64,000 nt of DNA from Pegoplata infirma (GCA_963921195.1 OY992537.1:206918581-206982580); one strand, 5' to 3'; positions 11,003 to 22,249 are shown, counted from the stretch's first letter. Notes: a model not told the origin generated them from the sequence alone. Made by a program: numbers and translations.

Positions 11003-11437
11003 ACCTTACCTTACCTTACCTTACCTTACCTTACCTTACCTTACCTTACCTTACCTTACCTTACCTTACCTTACCTTACCTTACCTTACCTTACCTTACC
11101 TTACCTTACCTTACCTTACCTTACCTTACCTTACCTTACCTTACCTTACCTTACCTTACCTTACCTTACCTTACCTTACCTTACCTTACCTTACCTTACC
11201 TTACCTTACCTTACCTTACCTTACCTTACCTTACCTTACCTTACCTTACCTTACCTTACCTTACCTTACCTTACCTTACCTTACCTTACCTTACCTTACC
11301 TTACCTTACCTTACCTTACCTTACCTTACCTTACCTTACCTTACCTTACCTTACCTTACCTTACCTTACCTTACCTTACCTTACCTTACCTTACCTTACC
11401 TTACCTTACCTTACCTTACCTTACCTTACCTTACCTT
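11003..11437. repeat. (CCTTA)n satellite, array 3
   Basis: About 87 pure units; less than half the length of the equivalent array at 6370-7400 while the flanks are nearly the same, so copy number changed after duplication. Confidence 0.96.
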
Positions 11438-12295
11438 TCATAAAAAGTACCTTCTATAAAAAGTACGTTTTGTTAACAGTACCGAAAGTACACTTTTTGG
11501 TACTTTTTTATTTCCTGAAATAATAATAAACATAGAAACTTGAAATTGGAAAATGTTCGCCTCTCGGAAAATAAAGGGATTAAAAGGAATAAAAAAGTGT
11601 ACTTATTTATTTCCTGATATAATGATCCCAGAAACTTAAAATTTGGAATATAAAATCCTTCGGTGAAAAAAGAGATTGGAAAAGGTTCTTTTTGGAAATT
11701 CCGTTTCTTAACGGGGATACAAAGTACTTTTAATATTTGCTGAAACAATGATCCTAGATAATTGATCCTTCGGATCCTTCGGTGACGAAAAAACATTCTG
11801 GAAGAGGTACTTTTTTTAAATTCCGTTTCTAATGGGGGTAATTAAGTGTGCTTTGGTACTTTTTTTGCTCCTATAATAATGACCTTAGAAGATGGAGATG
11901 GAATTGGAAATGAAATGGCGTAGAACGGGGAACAATGTAAAATAGATAGAGCAGGGAACAATATGGAATGATATTTTCAACTCAAATTTTTGGTGTTTAG
12001 CTTTTTTTACTCCATATTTTTTATTCCAATTTCTTTTTTCACTGAAATATTTCTTTACTCAAAATCCAAAATCCCGACATAAGGGCTCGAAAATTCTCAT
12101 TATATTTTCCCCCGGAACGAACATGATAACGTACCAGCAAAGTTATTCAAGTTTTTTTGTTTAAATTATTCATTGAAATATTTTTTTATGGAAGACTTAA
12201 ACGTCCACAAGTAAATAAAACAAAGACTACGTAGGGGATTTTTTTGAAATCGATAGAATAATTCTGATCCTTTTATTATCCGGTATTCAATACAA

Positions 12296-12326
12296 CCGGT
12301 AACGAAGTACCGGGATTGTAAGCTAG
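12296..12326 (+). terminator. Helitron 3' terminus of element 2
   Basis: Same hairpin CCGGTA-ACGAAG-TACCGG, GATTGTAAG spacer and CTAG as at 8172-8202; the flanking base is T, as expected for insertion between A and T. It is a replication/transposition terminus, not a transcription terminator. Confidence 0.75.
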
Positions 12327-13740
12327 TTTAATATAACCGGTAACCCATTTTCAAAAAAATAATTTTAAGAAATTAATCAAATTCATTAAAAATTTCCTTA
12401 AAACCCCAGTCTATCACCAAGTGTACCTTCCCTTGTAACTACATTTTTGTTCATTTTGTTTATTTCTTTGGTGTCATTATGCATGCTTATGCAAATTTCA
12501 ATATGGTCACCCCTTAATTGTGTGGAGTTTCTCCAGTATTTTTGTTTTCCTTGTTCTCCTAACCATAATCGTCAACATATTGTTAAGTGTTTTATATGCG
12601 GTTGACTTTTTTATCATTTCAGACAAATAACCAAAGTGAGTAGTACTATCTATGTATATTATTCTTGTTAAAAAGATAAGCTAATTATATGCTAAATAGT
12701 TTGGAGAAAAAAAAATATTGGGGGAGTGTAGTCTTTGTTTTGGGTTGGCTCTGGTAAGGATGATACTTGGCCTAATTGAACAAAATTTTGAATTGTAATT
12801 AAGTTGATTTTGTACTAAATGTAGAAATATGTGCCACTACATGACTTGGTAAAATCTTTAAGCTTTTAAGTATGTAAAAGGCAAATATTTTTGTAAGGCT
12901 TATGGAAAATATTTTTTGCATTTAAGTAAGGCATTTCTGAATGAAAGTATTCAAACGATAAAAATCAAATAAATTTTGGTGTTTGCATTGTTTTTGCATT
13001 TTAGGTGACGATATGTACAAGACTTTGAGGACTCCGAGGATATTGTTCACCACTAGCGTGATCTGATCAAACTATAATACCCGCCAAAAGTGTGGGTCCA
13101 TTTAGAGAAACTCACATGCAAAATATCACTCCGATCGGAGTTTATCTTCTGTCCCACTTTAAGCCTCAAAATTGGATTTTTGCAAAAAAGGACTTAAAAA
13201 AAAAATAACTAAAAGTTTTTTTTAATTAAATTAATAAAAAATTATTTTTGTATAACTGAATTTTTATTTAGTTCGGTTTGACCCCATATTAATTATTTCT
13301 GAGAAATAATAATTGTTGTACAATGAGCAAACCTGAAAAAAAACAAGTGACAACACAAGCTAAGTGGAGATGTCGACAGCTTTGGTAAGATGCCACCCTT
13401 CCATCATCAGCACTCTTTCGATTGCCACACACTTAACGTGTGTCAGATTTAAATTAGCTATTTAAATGAAACTTTTGAACAAATTAAGAATTGGAATTAC
13501 TCCTCTTTGTGTTGAATAACCCGTATTCACCATTATTCGTGTTGTATTCATTCAGAAACTTAATATAATATTTTTGTATAATATTTTATCGTTAATACTT
13601 AAATATGAAATTTAAAGATTTTACGGTATCATTAACCCGTTCAAACTTGATACCAAAAAAATGGAATGATATTGGGTGTTCTCAAAACACTTTTCTTCAA
13701 AATTTGAAAATTTTATTAAAAAAAAAAAAAATTAATATAT
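12327..13740. other. No gene seen; probable host intergenic or old repeat sequence
   Basis: AT-rich with isolated moderately GC patches (for example about 13080-13160). No long frame, no RNA gene, no clear repeat ends. A short AATATAACCGGTAAC after 12327 resembles the Helitron tail and may be an older tail fragment. Confidence 0.45.
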
Positions 13741-16000
13741 GGGACATTCCAGGCCAAATCACTCAATTTTAGACCCGACCCCTTTCGATTTATTTTATTT
13801 TTGGATATGTTTTAGTACTTATTCAATGCAACTTAGACACCAATTTTCAGCTTTTTATTCCAAGATGGTGTTGCGTAATCATTTTTCCAAAAAAAATGAA
13901 AAAATTAAAATTTTCAATTAATTTTGACTTTTTTATATGGTGCTCCAAAAAAATTAAATTGGTAGATACTAGGGATGCCAAACGGGAAATCCCGAATCCC
14001 GAAATCCCGGGGTTTTTCGGGATTGACAAATCCCGAATCCCGGGATTTATTTTTTTCAATCCCGGGATTTTTCGGGATTTTCCGGGATTGACAAATCACG
14101 AAAAATCCCGGGATTTCGGGATTTTTTTGTTAAATTTCATAATCAAAATTGACTATTTCTTCAGTATTTGTTTTACAATTTAAACAAAATTGATATTGTT
14201 TGAAAGGTCTTTGAGATACCTTTCAAATGAGGCATGTTGGGCTTAAATTCTCTTGCTCTTTGGGAGATAAACCACATTTTTAGGGCGGATTACTCAATAC
14301 ACAGTTTTTATGAAACAGTTAAATTTCGCCGTGAGTTATTCTATAACAGAGCTTTTAGTATTCCAGCTGTAAAGTTTATATTCAACAGTTTTTGTTCTTT
14401 TTTGAGCGTTATAAGTTAGGAAATTGAATATATCTCTCCGATCCAATTTTTGTTAGAAATAGCAGCGAAAAAAATTGAACAGGGGCGTTGGGGTCAGACA
14501 CTGGGCACAACTTACCCTTGCCAAAAATGCTAACAACTTTATTAATAAAATTTTGTATTTATTTAAAGAAATATTTTATTAATTTTCAAATACCCTACCC
14601 TGTAACTTAAAACTTTGACATCAAAATAAATGTTTAAAAAAGTTACGTTTTTCAGAAGTTAATTTAAATCCAAATAGGGAAAATTGTTTCCCAATGTCTG
14701 CTTTTGCCCTTTAACGAACTAATGACCGTAAGAAATAAACTGCAGGGTCTAGCTCTTTTGGTTTGGACTGCATCGTGTCTTTCACAGACTTGGAGCAGTA
14801 CGAGTCAAGTTAACTTGTTCCTAAATGCTGACCCAGATGCCGTTAAATGGCTGAAGAATATTGACATCAATATCTAATTCTTGTCTATATTCTTTTTCAT
14901 CAAAATATGCTAAACTTTGTTGTAGAATATGTTAAACTCGTAATGCTTATATTTCTAAAATTAAAATCGTTTTGTATCAGTGCAACACGATAAATAAGTA
15001 ATTAAATATTAAATTATATATATTTTTTTTAAATATAACGTTAAAAAGTTAAATTTTAATAAATCCCGAAATCCCGAAAAATCCCGGGATCCCGAAAAAT
15101 CCCGAAATCCCGAAAAATCCCGGGATCCCGAGATTACGATTTCAAAATCCCGAATCCCGGGATTTGTAAATGTCAATCCCGTTTGGCATCCCTAGTAGAT
15201 ACTGTCCCTAACTAACCCTAGATATATTCATTTCGAGGTAAAAATACGCCTCACAAAAATTAAGAACGATCGGACATGGGTAAGGCGTTCCGCATGGGCC
15301 TTGAAGTTTAGAAAACTGATTACAAGGAAAAATATGAATTTTTGTCTGTTTTCTTCAAGGACCATGCTAAACGCCTTACCCATGTCCGATCGTCCTAAAT
15401 TTTTGTGAGACGTATTTTTACCTCGATATGAATATATCTAGGGCAAGTTAGGGTCAGTATCTACCAATTTATTTTTTTTGGAGCACCATATAAAATAAAT
15501 CAGAGCCAAAAAATAAAAGGTGCAATTTTAAAAATTCAAAAAAAAAATAGAAAGAATTGTGATCACATTTCGAATTATGGCTTAAAAGTTGCGTGATTTA
15601 GAGTAGAATTTTTGTAGTTTTTTACAAAAAAATCGAAGGTTTCGGACTTTTTCAAAAAGTCGATGTTAATTTTTAAACGTCAAAAAATAAGTGATAATTA
15701 CTTCGAATAATTTTTTCATATTTTTTTTCTAAAACTAGATTTAAATACCAACAAAACATTGTCCAACTTTTTTTAAAATATCTATATTTTTTAATGCTCA
15801 AAATTAATTAAAAATTTTAATTTTTAAATTTTTTTGAGAAAATCGCCATTTTGAAAAATTGATTACTCAACACCATCTTGAAATAAAAGGCTGAAAATTG
15901 GTGTCCGAGTTGCATTTAATAAGTACTAAAACATTTCCAAAAATAAAATAAATCGAAAGGGGTCGGGTCTAAAAGTGAGTGATTTGGCTTGGAATGCCCC
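13741..16000. mobile_element. Foldback element, family GGGGCATTCCAAGCC, copy 1
   Basis: The ends GGGACATTCCAGGCCAAATC (13741) and its complement CTTGGAATGCCCC (to 16000) begin long inverted arms: ACCCGACCCCTTTCGATTTA, CTAGATATATTCATTTCGAG and AAGGCGTT blocks occur on both sides of an apex near 15340. The left arm lacks about 350 bp present in the right arm and is split by the hAT element at 13970-15194. Flanks are AT repeats (ATATAT / ATATAAG), so the duplication length cannot be read. A second copy is at 59346-61369. Confidence 0.8.
13970..15194. mobile_element. hAT-like element with ATCCCG subterminal repeats
   Basis: Ends TAGGGATGCCAAACGGGA and its reverse complement are flanked by an exact 8-bp duplication GTAGATAC (13962-13969, 15195-15202), fitting the hAT pattern nTnnnnAn. 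Just inside both ends lie dense arrays of AATCCCG/CGGGATT, many as AATCCCGGGATT palindromes: about 140 bp on the left and 125 bp on the right. Such clustered subterminal motifs are usual transposase-binding sites. The 0.8-kb centre has only short frames and no recognisable hAT transposase. Confidence 0.85.
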
Positions 16001-16143
16001 ATATAAGAGACGATTTTAAGGATGGGGTGTCTCTACTAATCGGAAATATCAGTGTTTGAAAATTTAGTTGTCTCCTTATGAAACACTGTGGACCTTCAGG
16101 AAAATTTCAATATCTCCCGAACTAACAGGAATATCGTCTAGAG

Positions 16144-17017
16144 CAGCGGTTACCAACCTATGGTACGCGTACCACTAGGGGGTACGCGAAACTGTCCGCG
16201 GGGGTACGCAAAATTTTAGTAATTTGGACATTCGTTTTAGATTAACCTTTCAATGCTGGCTCGGCATCTGGCTTCCAAAGTTTTCCATAACGCCAGGTTT
16301 TCAAGAAAGTTGAGGTCACAGTTCACAAAAAACGTATTTTTGTGCAATTAGAAATCATTTTTTTTCGATTTTTTTGGATGATATTTTGAGATCTGACCAC
16401 TTGTTTTCGATTAACCTTTCGATGCTGATTCCGAATATGGTTCCCAAATTTTCTTTTGACGCCTGGTTTTTGAGCAAATTTATGTCAAAGTTCTCAAAAA
16501 ACGTGTTTTTGGACATTTTTGAGACGGGTTGTAATAGAGTGGAAATTTTAGTACAATCTTGTTAAGCTCAAAATGGCCTTCCATTGTAATTGGGGGTGTT
16601 TCCCTCGAATTAAAAAAAAATAAAAAAAAAAATTAAAAAATTATGTATTTTTTTTAAGAGTTAAAAAAACGTCCGTTGTTTTAATTTTTGGTGTAGAATT
16701 GACTGGTGAAATCAGATTTACAATATTTTCAGCCGTTTTTGCTCTGCAGAAAAACAGCTCAAAATCCGCATTTTAAGATGCATTGAACTAACCACCCAAA
16801 GGAGCGAACATTTTTCCAAATAAAAATACCATCATTGTTTTGATCTCCCCGAAATCCTTCAAAAAAATTATAACACCCGCAGATATAAAATTTCAGAATT
16901 AACTCTAATATTTATATGTGAAGTTTTTTTAACGAAAACAAAAAACTCGTTAGGGGGTACGCGGCTGATAAAATTTAAAATTAGGGGTACGCGAGCCAAA
17001 AAGGTTGGTAACCGCTG
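16144..17017. mobile_element. hAT MITE, CAGCGGTTACCAACC family, copy 1
   Basis: Terminal inverted repeats CAGCGGTTACCAACC / GGTTGGTAACCGCTG and subterminal GGGGTACGCG motifs. The 8-bp duplication GTCTAGAG lies at 16136-16143 and 17018-17025 and fits the Charlie-type target nTCTAGAn. The interior contains two diverged direct copies of a ~170-bp block (about 16223-16345 and 16390-16515; GATTAACCTTTC, AAAAAACGT). No transposase. Confidence 0.88.
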
Positions 17018-17025
17018 GTCTAGAG

Positions 17026-17806
17026 CAATGGTTCCCAACCTTTTTAACGTCTCGCCCCACTTTTAAGTTAAACAAATTGCCTTGTCCCCCTTACACTCAA
17101 GAAAAATTTGTTAATTTTTCTAATGGCGTTTTCTTTTCTGGCAAAAAATGTAATATTTTTTTATTCTTTGAATTTTTTGTGTTCTTTTCTAAAAAAAATG
17201 CACACTTTTGAAAAAATATTATGTTCTTTTCTCAAAATATTGCCTGCCCGTGATGTTAAAAATGCATATTTTAAACCCCGAAATCAAATGACGGGGTGAA
17301 AAACTGCCCTGATATTCTCTCATGTAGCAAAACTCAAATTAAGCGAACAACTTAAAAAAAATATGTGATGGCCATCGCCGGGATTCGAACCTGAGCTGCC
17401 GGCAATATAAGCGAAAACACATCCATCGAACCAGCAAATCAGGGCAATTTGCGTACAAAACAGCATTTTTTGTGTTCTTTTCTGAGTGTAAAAAATGCAA
17501 CATCATTTCAGGGCCATGCCAACATTTTAAAAGTAAACATTTTAACAATGCACATTTTTTTTTGTTCAGAAAAGAAAACACCATTAGTTTTGTTTCTAAT
17601 GAAAAACTGCTACTGGTTTAGCAAATTTTTTGTAAAATAAGCATTTAAACAAAGTTTTTATTAAAAATTTTCAGCAATTAACAAAATTTTTGTAGTTAAT
17701 TTTGCTAAAAAAATTTTTTTTGTAGTTAATTTGATTAAAAAATCTTGAACATTTGCTCGTTCCCCCCCCCCCCTGTGGGGCGAGAATCAAAGATTGGGAA
17801 CCATTG
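17026..17806. mobile_element. hAT MITE, CAATGGTTCCCAACC family, stacked on the same target
   Basis: Terminal inverted repeats CAATGGTTCCCAACC / GGGAACCATTG; subterminal CTCGCCCCAC and GTGGGGCGAG. It is flanked by GTCTAGAG at 17018-17025 and 17807-17814, so the left duplication is shared with the preceding MITE. The interior includes a tRNA-like block and GTTCTTTTCT repeats. No transposase. Confidence 0.85.
17366..17450 (-). ncRNA. tRNA-like block (possible SINE head or tRNA pseudogene)
   Basis: On the minus strand GGTTCGAATCC (17381-17391) is a perfect RNA polymerase III B box, preceded by GCTGGTTCGATGG that could be a weak A box. Arms do not fold into a full cloverleaf by eye and no anticodon is clear. 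It sits inside the hAT MITE, so it was captured by or inserted into it. Confidence 0.4.
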
Positions 17807-17872
17807 GTCTAGAGCAAAAATACATGTCGACTTAAAATTAATAAAGATTATTTCGTATTCATATGGATATCG

Positions 17873-19845
17873 AAAGTAAAAAATGCCTTCAATCTCAAAA
17901 AAAATTAAGGAATATCTCTATAATCAAAAACGATCTTTTTTAAAATAATCATTCCAAATTTTTAAATTCTGATTTCACACTCTTTTTTTAAGTGGATCAA
18001 AAATATTTCCTTAAAGAAGTTTTCAAAAAACACCATTCCGATTTTCAAACTTAATATTATAAACATTACACTGTATTAAAAAAAAAAAACAAAACCGGAT
18101 ATACTTTCCAAATGAGCTTGTAAAGGTTGTAGGTCTCGTCGAAAAGATCATAAAAATTCCCATCAAACTTACCAGACACACTCAAATCTTAAAGTTGATG
18201 TCAAAAAAAGTTTTTTGGGACTTTTTTCACTAAACTACGTATAACTTAGAAAATTTTCAACCGATTTTCAATTATTTAACTGATTTGGATAGAAGAAGGA
18301 TAAGACTTTTCATGTCTGTGAATTGGAATATAAATAACGAAAAGATGTTATTGTATTTTTTAACAGTATCAAATTGTTTTTTTACTTTTTGAAAATTTTT
18401 TGAGTTTATCGATTTCTTTCTGCTATAGTTCGTTAAACAACCTTTATATTTATGAACGTATTCTTAAAAAAAATTTATTTCAACCAATTGCTTTATAGAT
18501 TCTATGAATTTGGTTTTATGAAATTTGTTTATAGATATTAAGAACAATAATTCTTTCAGTGTAGCACAGTTTTATTTTCAGAAATGGTAAAAATAATAAT
18601 AAATCCATTCTAAGTATTAAGTTTTGGAACTATTTAGGAAGCTTTTGAGAGATGTTGATTAATATTCCTTCAAATATTCAAGGTTCTCTCACCAACTGCC
18701 AACAATAAGTTTTGACATTTATAAAGTTTTCTACATTTGCATAGTATTTTCTAGAATTTATAATAATTACTTTACCATCCTTTAAATAATAAAAGGACTA
18801 AAGCCACCAAACAAACCCAACTGTTAAAACAAAACTCCGCATATGTAGCAAAAACCAACTGTTTAATATATTATCCTTAAGGAAAACTATTAACTATAAC
18901 ATTTTTCATATCATTCCAGTTTTGTTTTTCTTTCCAAAAAAAAAAAAAAAATAAAGAAAAGAAAAGAAAATATAAGTATAAGAATAAGGAATCACCAACG
19001 AAATATGAATATCTACAACAAAATCAACATAACCGTTTAACACTAATCATTATTTAGAGTCTATTCGGAGTTGAAAGTGTTGGCGTCGTTTGCCACACCA
19101 TTAAAAATTCATGATCTCAAGTGGTGTGGTATTGCGCTGTGCCGTTGATATTTTTGTGTAACGATGTCTGCGGTATAGTGGAAATGTAACTAATAGGGGG
19201 ATTCATATAAAGGAGATTTGAAATTTTCTTTAACAGAAATTCTGAAATTTGTTATCTATAAATACGCTTTGTGTAAGAAAGAGAGGGTGAATTATGATCT
19301 TAAGAACCTTAAGAGGAAGGTTTTGGCTTAGGATTTATCCAACAAACATTTGGCCTTAATAAGTGTTAAAGATAACTAAACTTACAACATCTACGACACA
19401 CCATGTTGTTTAGCAAATTTTTTTGTTGAAATTTTTCAAATTATATAAAGCATACCTTTAGGTGTAAACAATAAAGCACAGTTTGAAATAAAGAGTTTCA
19501 CAACGCCATCTCTTATGTTGCACTTGACTGTATACCTCAAACAAAATATAGTCTAGTTTAAATAAAAATCGCCCTATTATCTTAGCAACCACTTGGCAGG
19601 GCATAGCAATTTTTAGCGTAATTTTCAGCATATTTAGTTTTGCTCGTAAATTATTTGTTTTTCTTACGCAGTTTATGTTTTCTTTTTTTTAATACATTTT
19701 TTTTGTAACATTTGGTTACATATTTCAAAATTTTCTTGTAGTCAATTTTCAAGTGGTTTTTCACTTTATCTTTTTTTAAAAACAACAAAAAATAATTCTT
19801 AGTAATTTTAAGGATATTTTCTTAATGTTTGGTTATGGTAGAATG
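17873..19845. other. No gene seen
   Basis: AT-rich, with homopolymer runs (18935-18990 A/G-rich). Blocks such as ATAACTTAGAAAATTTTCAACC recall decayed repeats. No frame with protein-like composition and no RNA gene is visible. Confidence 0.45.
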
Positions 19846-19853
19846 ACGTAGAC

Positions 19854-20777
19854 CAGCGGTTACCAACCTTTTTGGCTCGCGTACCCCTAATTTTAAATTT
19901 AATCAGCCGCATACCCCCTAACGATTTTTTTGTTTTCGTTAAAAAACTTCACATATAAATACAATAGTTAATTTTGAAATTTTTGATCTGCGGGTATTAT
20001 AATTTTTTTGAAGGATTTAGGGGATATCAAAACAATGGTGGTATTTTTTGGACAAATGTTCGCTCCTTGGGGTGGTCCAATGCATCAGAAAACGCGGATT
20101 TTGAGCTGATTTTTCTGCAGAGAAAAACAGCTGAAAATATTGCAAATCTGATTTCACCAGTCGATTCTACACCAAAAACTAAAACAGCGGACGTTTTTTG
20201 AACACTTAAAAAAAGTTACAAAAACCCATCACAAGGGCGAAAATATAATGTTTTTAATTTTTTAAAATGTTTTTTTAATACGAGGTCAGATCAATATTTC
20301 CGTGACTTTTTGAATGAAACACCCTCGTATATGCAATGAAAGGGCATTCTGAGCTTAACAAAATGGTACCAAAATTTCCACTCTATCACAACCTGTCTCA
20401 AAAATGCCCAAAAACACGTTTTTTTGAAAACTTTGACATAAATTTTCTCAAAAACCTGACATCATAGAAAAATTTTGGAACCATATTCGGAATCAGCATC
20501 GGAAGGTTAGTCGAAAACAAGTGGTCAGATTTCAAAATATCACCTAAAAATATCTCAAAAAATGCTCTCTTAATTGCACAAAAATACGTTTTTTGTGAAC
20601 TTTGTCCGCAACTTTCTTAAAAATCTGACGTTATGGAAAACTTTGGAAGCCAGATGCGGAACCAATATTGAAAGGTTAATCTAAAAAGAATGTCCAAATT
20701 ATTAAAATTGTGCGTACCCCTGCGGACAGTTTCGCGTACCCCCTAGTGGTACGCGTACCATAGGTTGGTAACCGCTG
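19854..20777. mobile_element. hAT MITE, CAGCGGTTACCAACC family, copy 2 (inverted relative to copy 1)
   Basis: Same ends as 16144-17017 in opposite orientation, flanked by an exact 8-bp duplication ACGTAGAC (19846-19853, 20778-20785). The same pair of internal ~170-bp direct repeats is present. The two copies differ at many positions, so neither is very recent. Confidence 0.88.
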
Positions 20778-20863
20778 ACGTAGACTATTTGTGGAATTTA
20801 AGATGTATTTTTAAATAGTCTATAGTTTTCTTTTATCTTTTCGGTTTTAAAGTGCATGTATAT

Positions 20864-22070
20864 TAGGGTGGGTCGATGAAATGCATATTTGCGAATCTCG
20901 TGTACTAATAGCAAAAACTCGACGCGCATTTTCGAGCTGATAACGGGAAAAATCATGAAAAAAATTTAGGAGGGTACTTTTAGGCCTCTACAAGCGGTTT
21001 TAGTTCGCGGTTTTTGGAAAAAAAATATTTTTTTTGATTTTTTAAAAATATTTTAAAAATTAAGTAAAATAATGCTTATTACAAAACAATATCCAAACAA
21101 AATTTATCTCGCCAATTTTAGCCCGTGGATGCGTTTTTATACCCAAAAAAGTTCGATTTATATATAAAAAAAAATATATTTTTTATTTCATAATAGCACT
21201 CAAATGGTGCATAAGGCCAATTTAAGAACATGAATGATAAAAATTTAAAAATTGCGGGTATTTATAGCAATCCACAAGTGCAAAAAATTCGCAAATTCCC
21301 AAAAAATTAAAAATGGGTATCAAAATTTTGGTAAAATAAAGCGTTTTAAGATAATGATAAAAAAACAAAACAAATTGGCGGCTATTTATAACAATTCGCA
21401 AGCGCAAAAAATTCGCAAGTACCAAAAAAAAAATAAAAAAATGGAAAAATGGGTATCAAATTTTTGGTAAAATAAAGCGTTTTCATTTCCATTTTTTAAT
21501 TTTTTTTGGTACTTGCGAATTTTTTGCGCATGCGAATTGTTATAAATAGCCGCCAATTTGTTTTGTTTTTTTATCATTATCTTAAAACGCTTTATTTTAC
21601 CAAAATTTTGATACCCATTTTTAATTTTTTTTGAATTTGCGAATTTTTTGCACTTGTGGATTGCTATAAATACCCGCAATTTTTTAATTTTTATCATTCA
21701 TGTTCTTAAATTGGCCTTATGCACCATTTGAGTGCTATTATGAAATAAAAAATATTTTTTTTTTTCTATATATAAATCGAACTTTTCTGGGTATAAAAAC
21801 GCATCCACGGGCTAAAATTGGCGAGATAAATTTTGTTTGGATATTGTTTTGTAAATAAGCATTATTTTACTTAATTTTTAAAATATTTTTAAAAAATCAA
21901 AAAAAATATTTTTTTTCCAAAAACCGCGAACTAAAACCGCTTGTAGAGGCCTAAAAGTACCCTCCTAAAATTTTTTCATGATTTTTCCCGTTATCAGCTC
22001 GAAAATGCGCGTCGAGTTTTTGCTATTAGTACACGAGATTCGCAAATATGCATTTCATCGACCCACCCTA
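20864..22070. mobile_element. Foldback hAT-like MITE, 1.2 kb, nearly fully palindromic
   Basis: Ends TAGGGTGGGTCGATGAAATG and its complement are flanked by the 8-bp duplication ATGTATAT (20856-20863, 22071-22078; fits nnnTAnnn). The two ~600-bp arms are close to perfect complements around an apex near 21483 (landmarks CGACGCGCATTTTCGAGCTG, CGTGGATGCG, AATGGTGCATAAGGCC). Within each arm a ~160-bp block is duplicated (GGGTATTTATAGCAATCC and GGCTATTTATAACAATTCGC). Apparent short frames are mirror images of one another and are not genes. Confidence 0.88.
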
Positions 22071-22249
22071 ATGTATATGGCGTCATGTGAAACTTAATTG
22101 TTTTTCACATATTAATAAAAGATAATTATACATAATTATGATCATATATCGTTGAAGGTAAGAAGTTTTGTGGGTTTGGCGTCATAAAGTAGCGGATATT
22201 GTGAATGAGAGTCTAGCTTATGATACTAAATTTTGGTTAGTTAGTTATA

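Larger units (their letters stand above)
8203..12326 (+). mobile_element. Helitron-like non-autonomous element 2, tandem to element 1
   Basis: It starts TCTATATATATAAAAGAG at 8203, directly after the CTAG of element 1, with a GACT microsatellite at about 8228-8280. It ends with the same hairpin (12296-12313), 9-nt spacer and CTAG (12323-12326), followed by T. The interior has a 146-bp array with dimeric order, a (CCTTA)n array, a second 146-bp array nearly identical to that of element 1, a 16-bp array, a third (CCTTA)n array and the unique 3' block. The part from 10107 is a duplicate of about 5491-8202. No coding capacity. Confidence 0.75.
16001..17872. repeat. Old repeat hosting two stacked hAT MITEs; paralogue at 44640-44830
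   Basis: Outside the MITEs, 16010-16143 plus 17815-17872 align with the reverse complement of about 44640-44830 and 44195-44213 (ACTAACAGGAATATCG, AGCAAAAATAC, TGTCGACTTAAA, TATGGATATCG). The 44-kb copy has no MITE at this point, and this copy has no SINE at 17855-17868, so each serves as the other's empty site. No coding sequence. Confidence 0.7.

Noticed and set aside
6370..11437. Pentanucleotide arrays as a telomere
   Set aside because: The motif is TAAGG/CCTTA, not TTAGG/CCTAA, and the arrays are internal to Helitron-like elements.
20864..22070. Open frames of 67-103 codons on both strands near 21222-21697
   Set aside because: They are mirror images produced by the palindrome and are lysine/isoleucine-rich with no domain.
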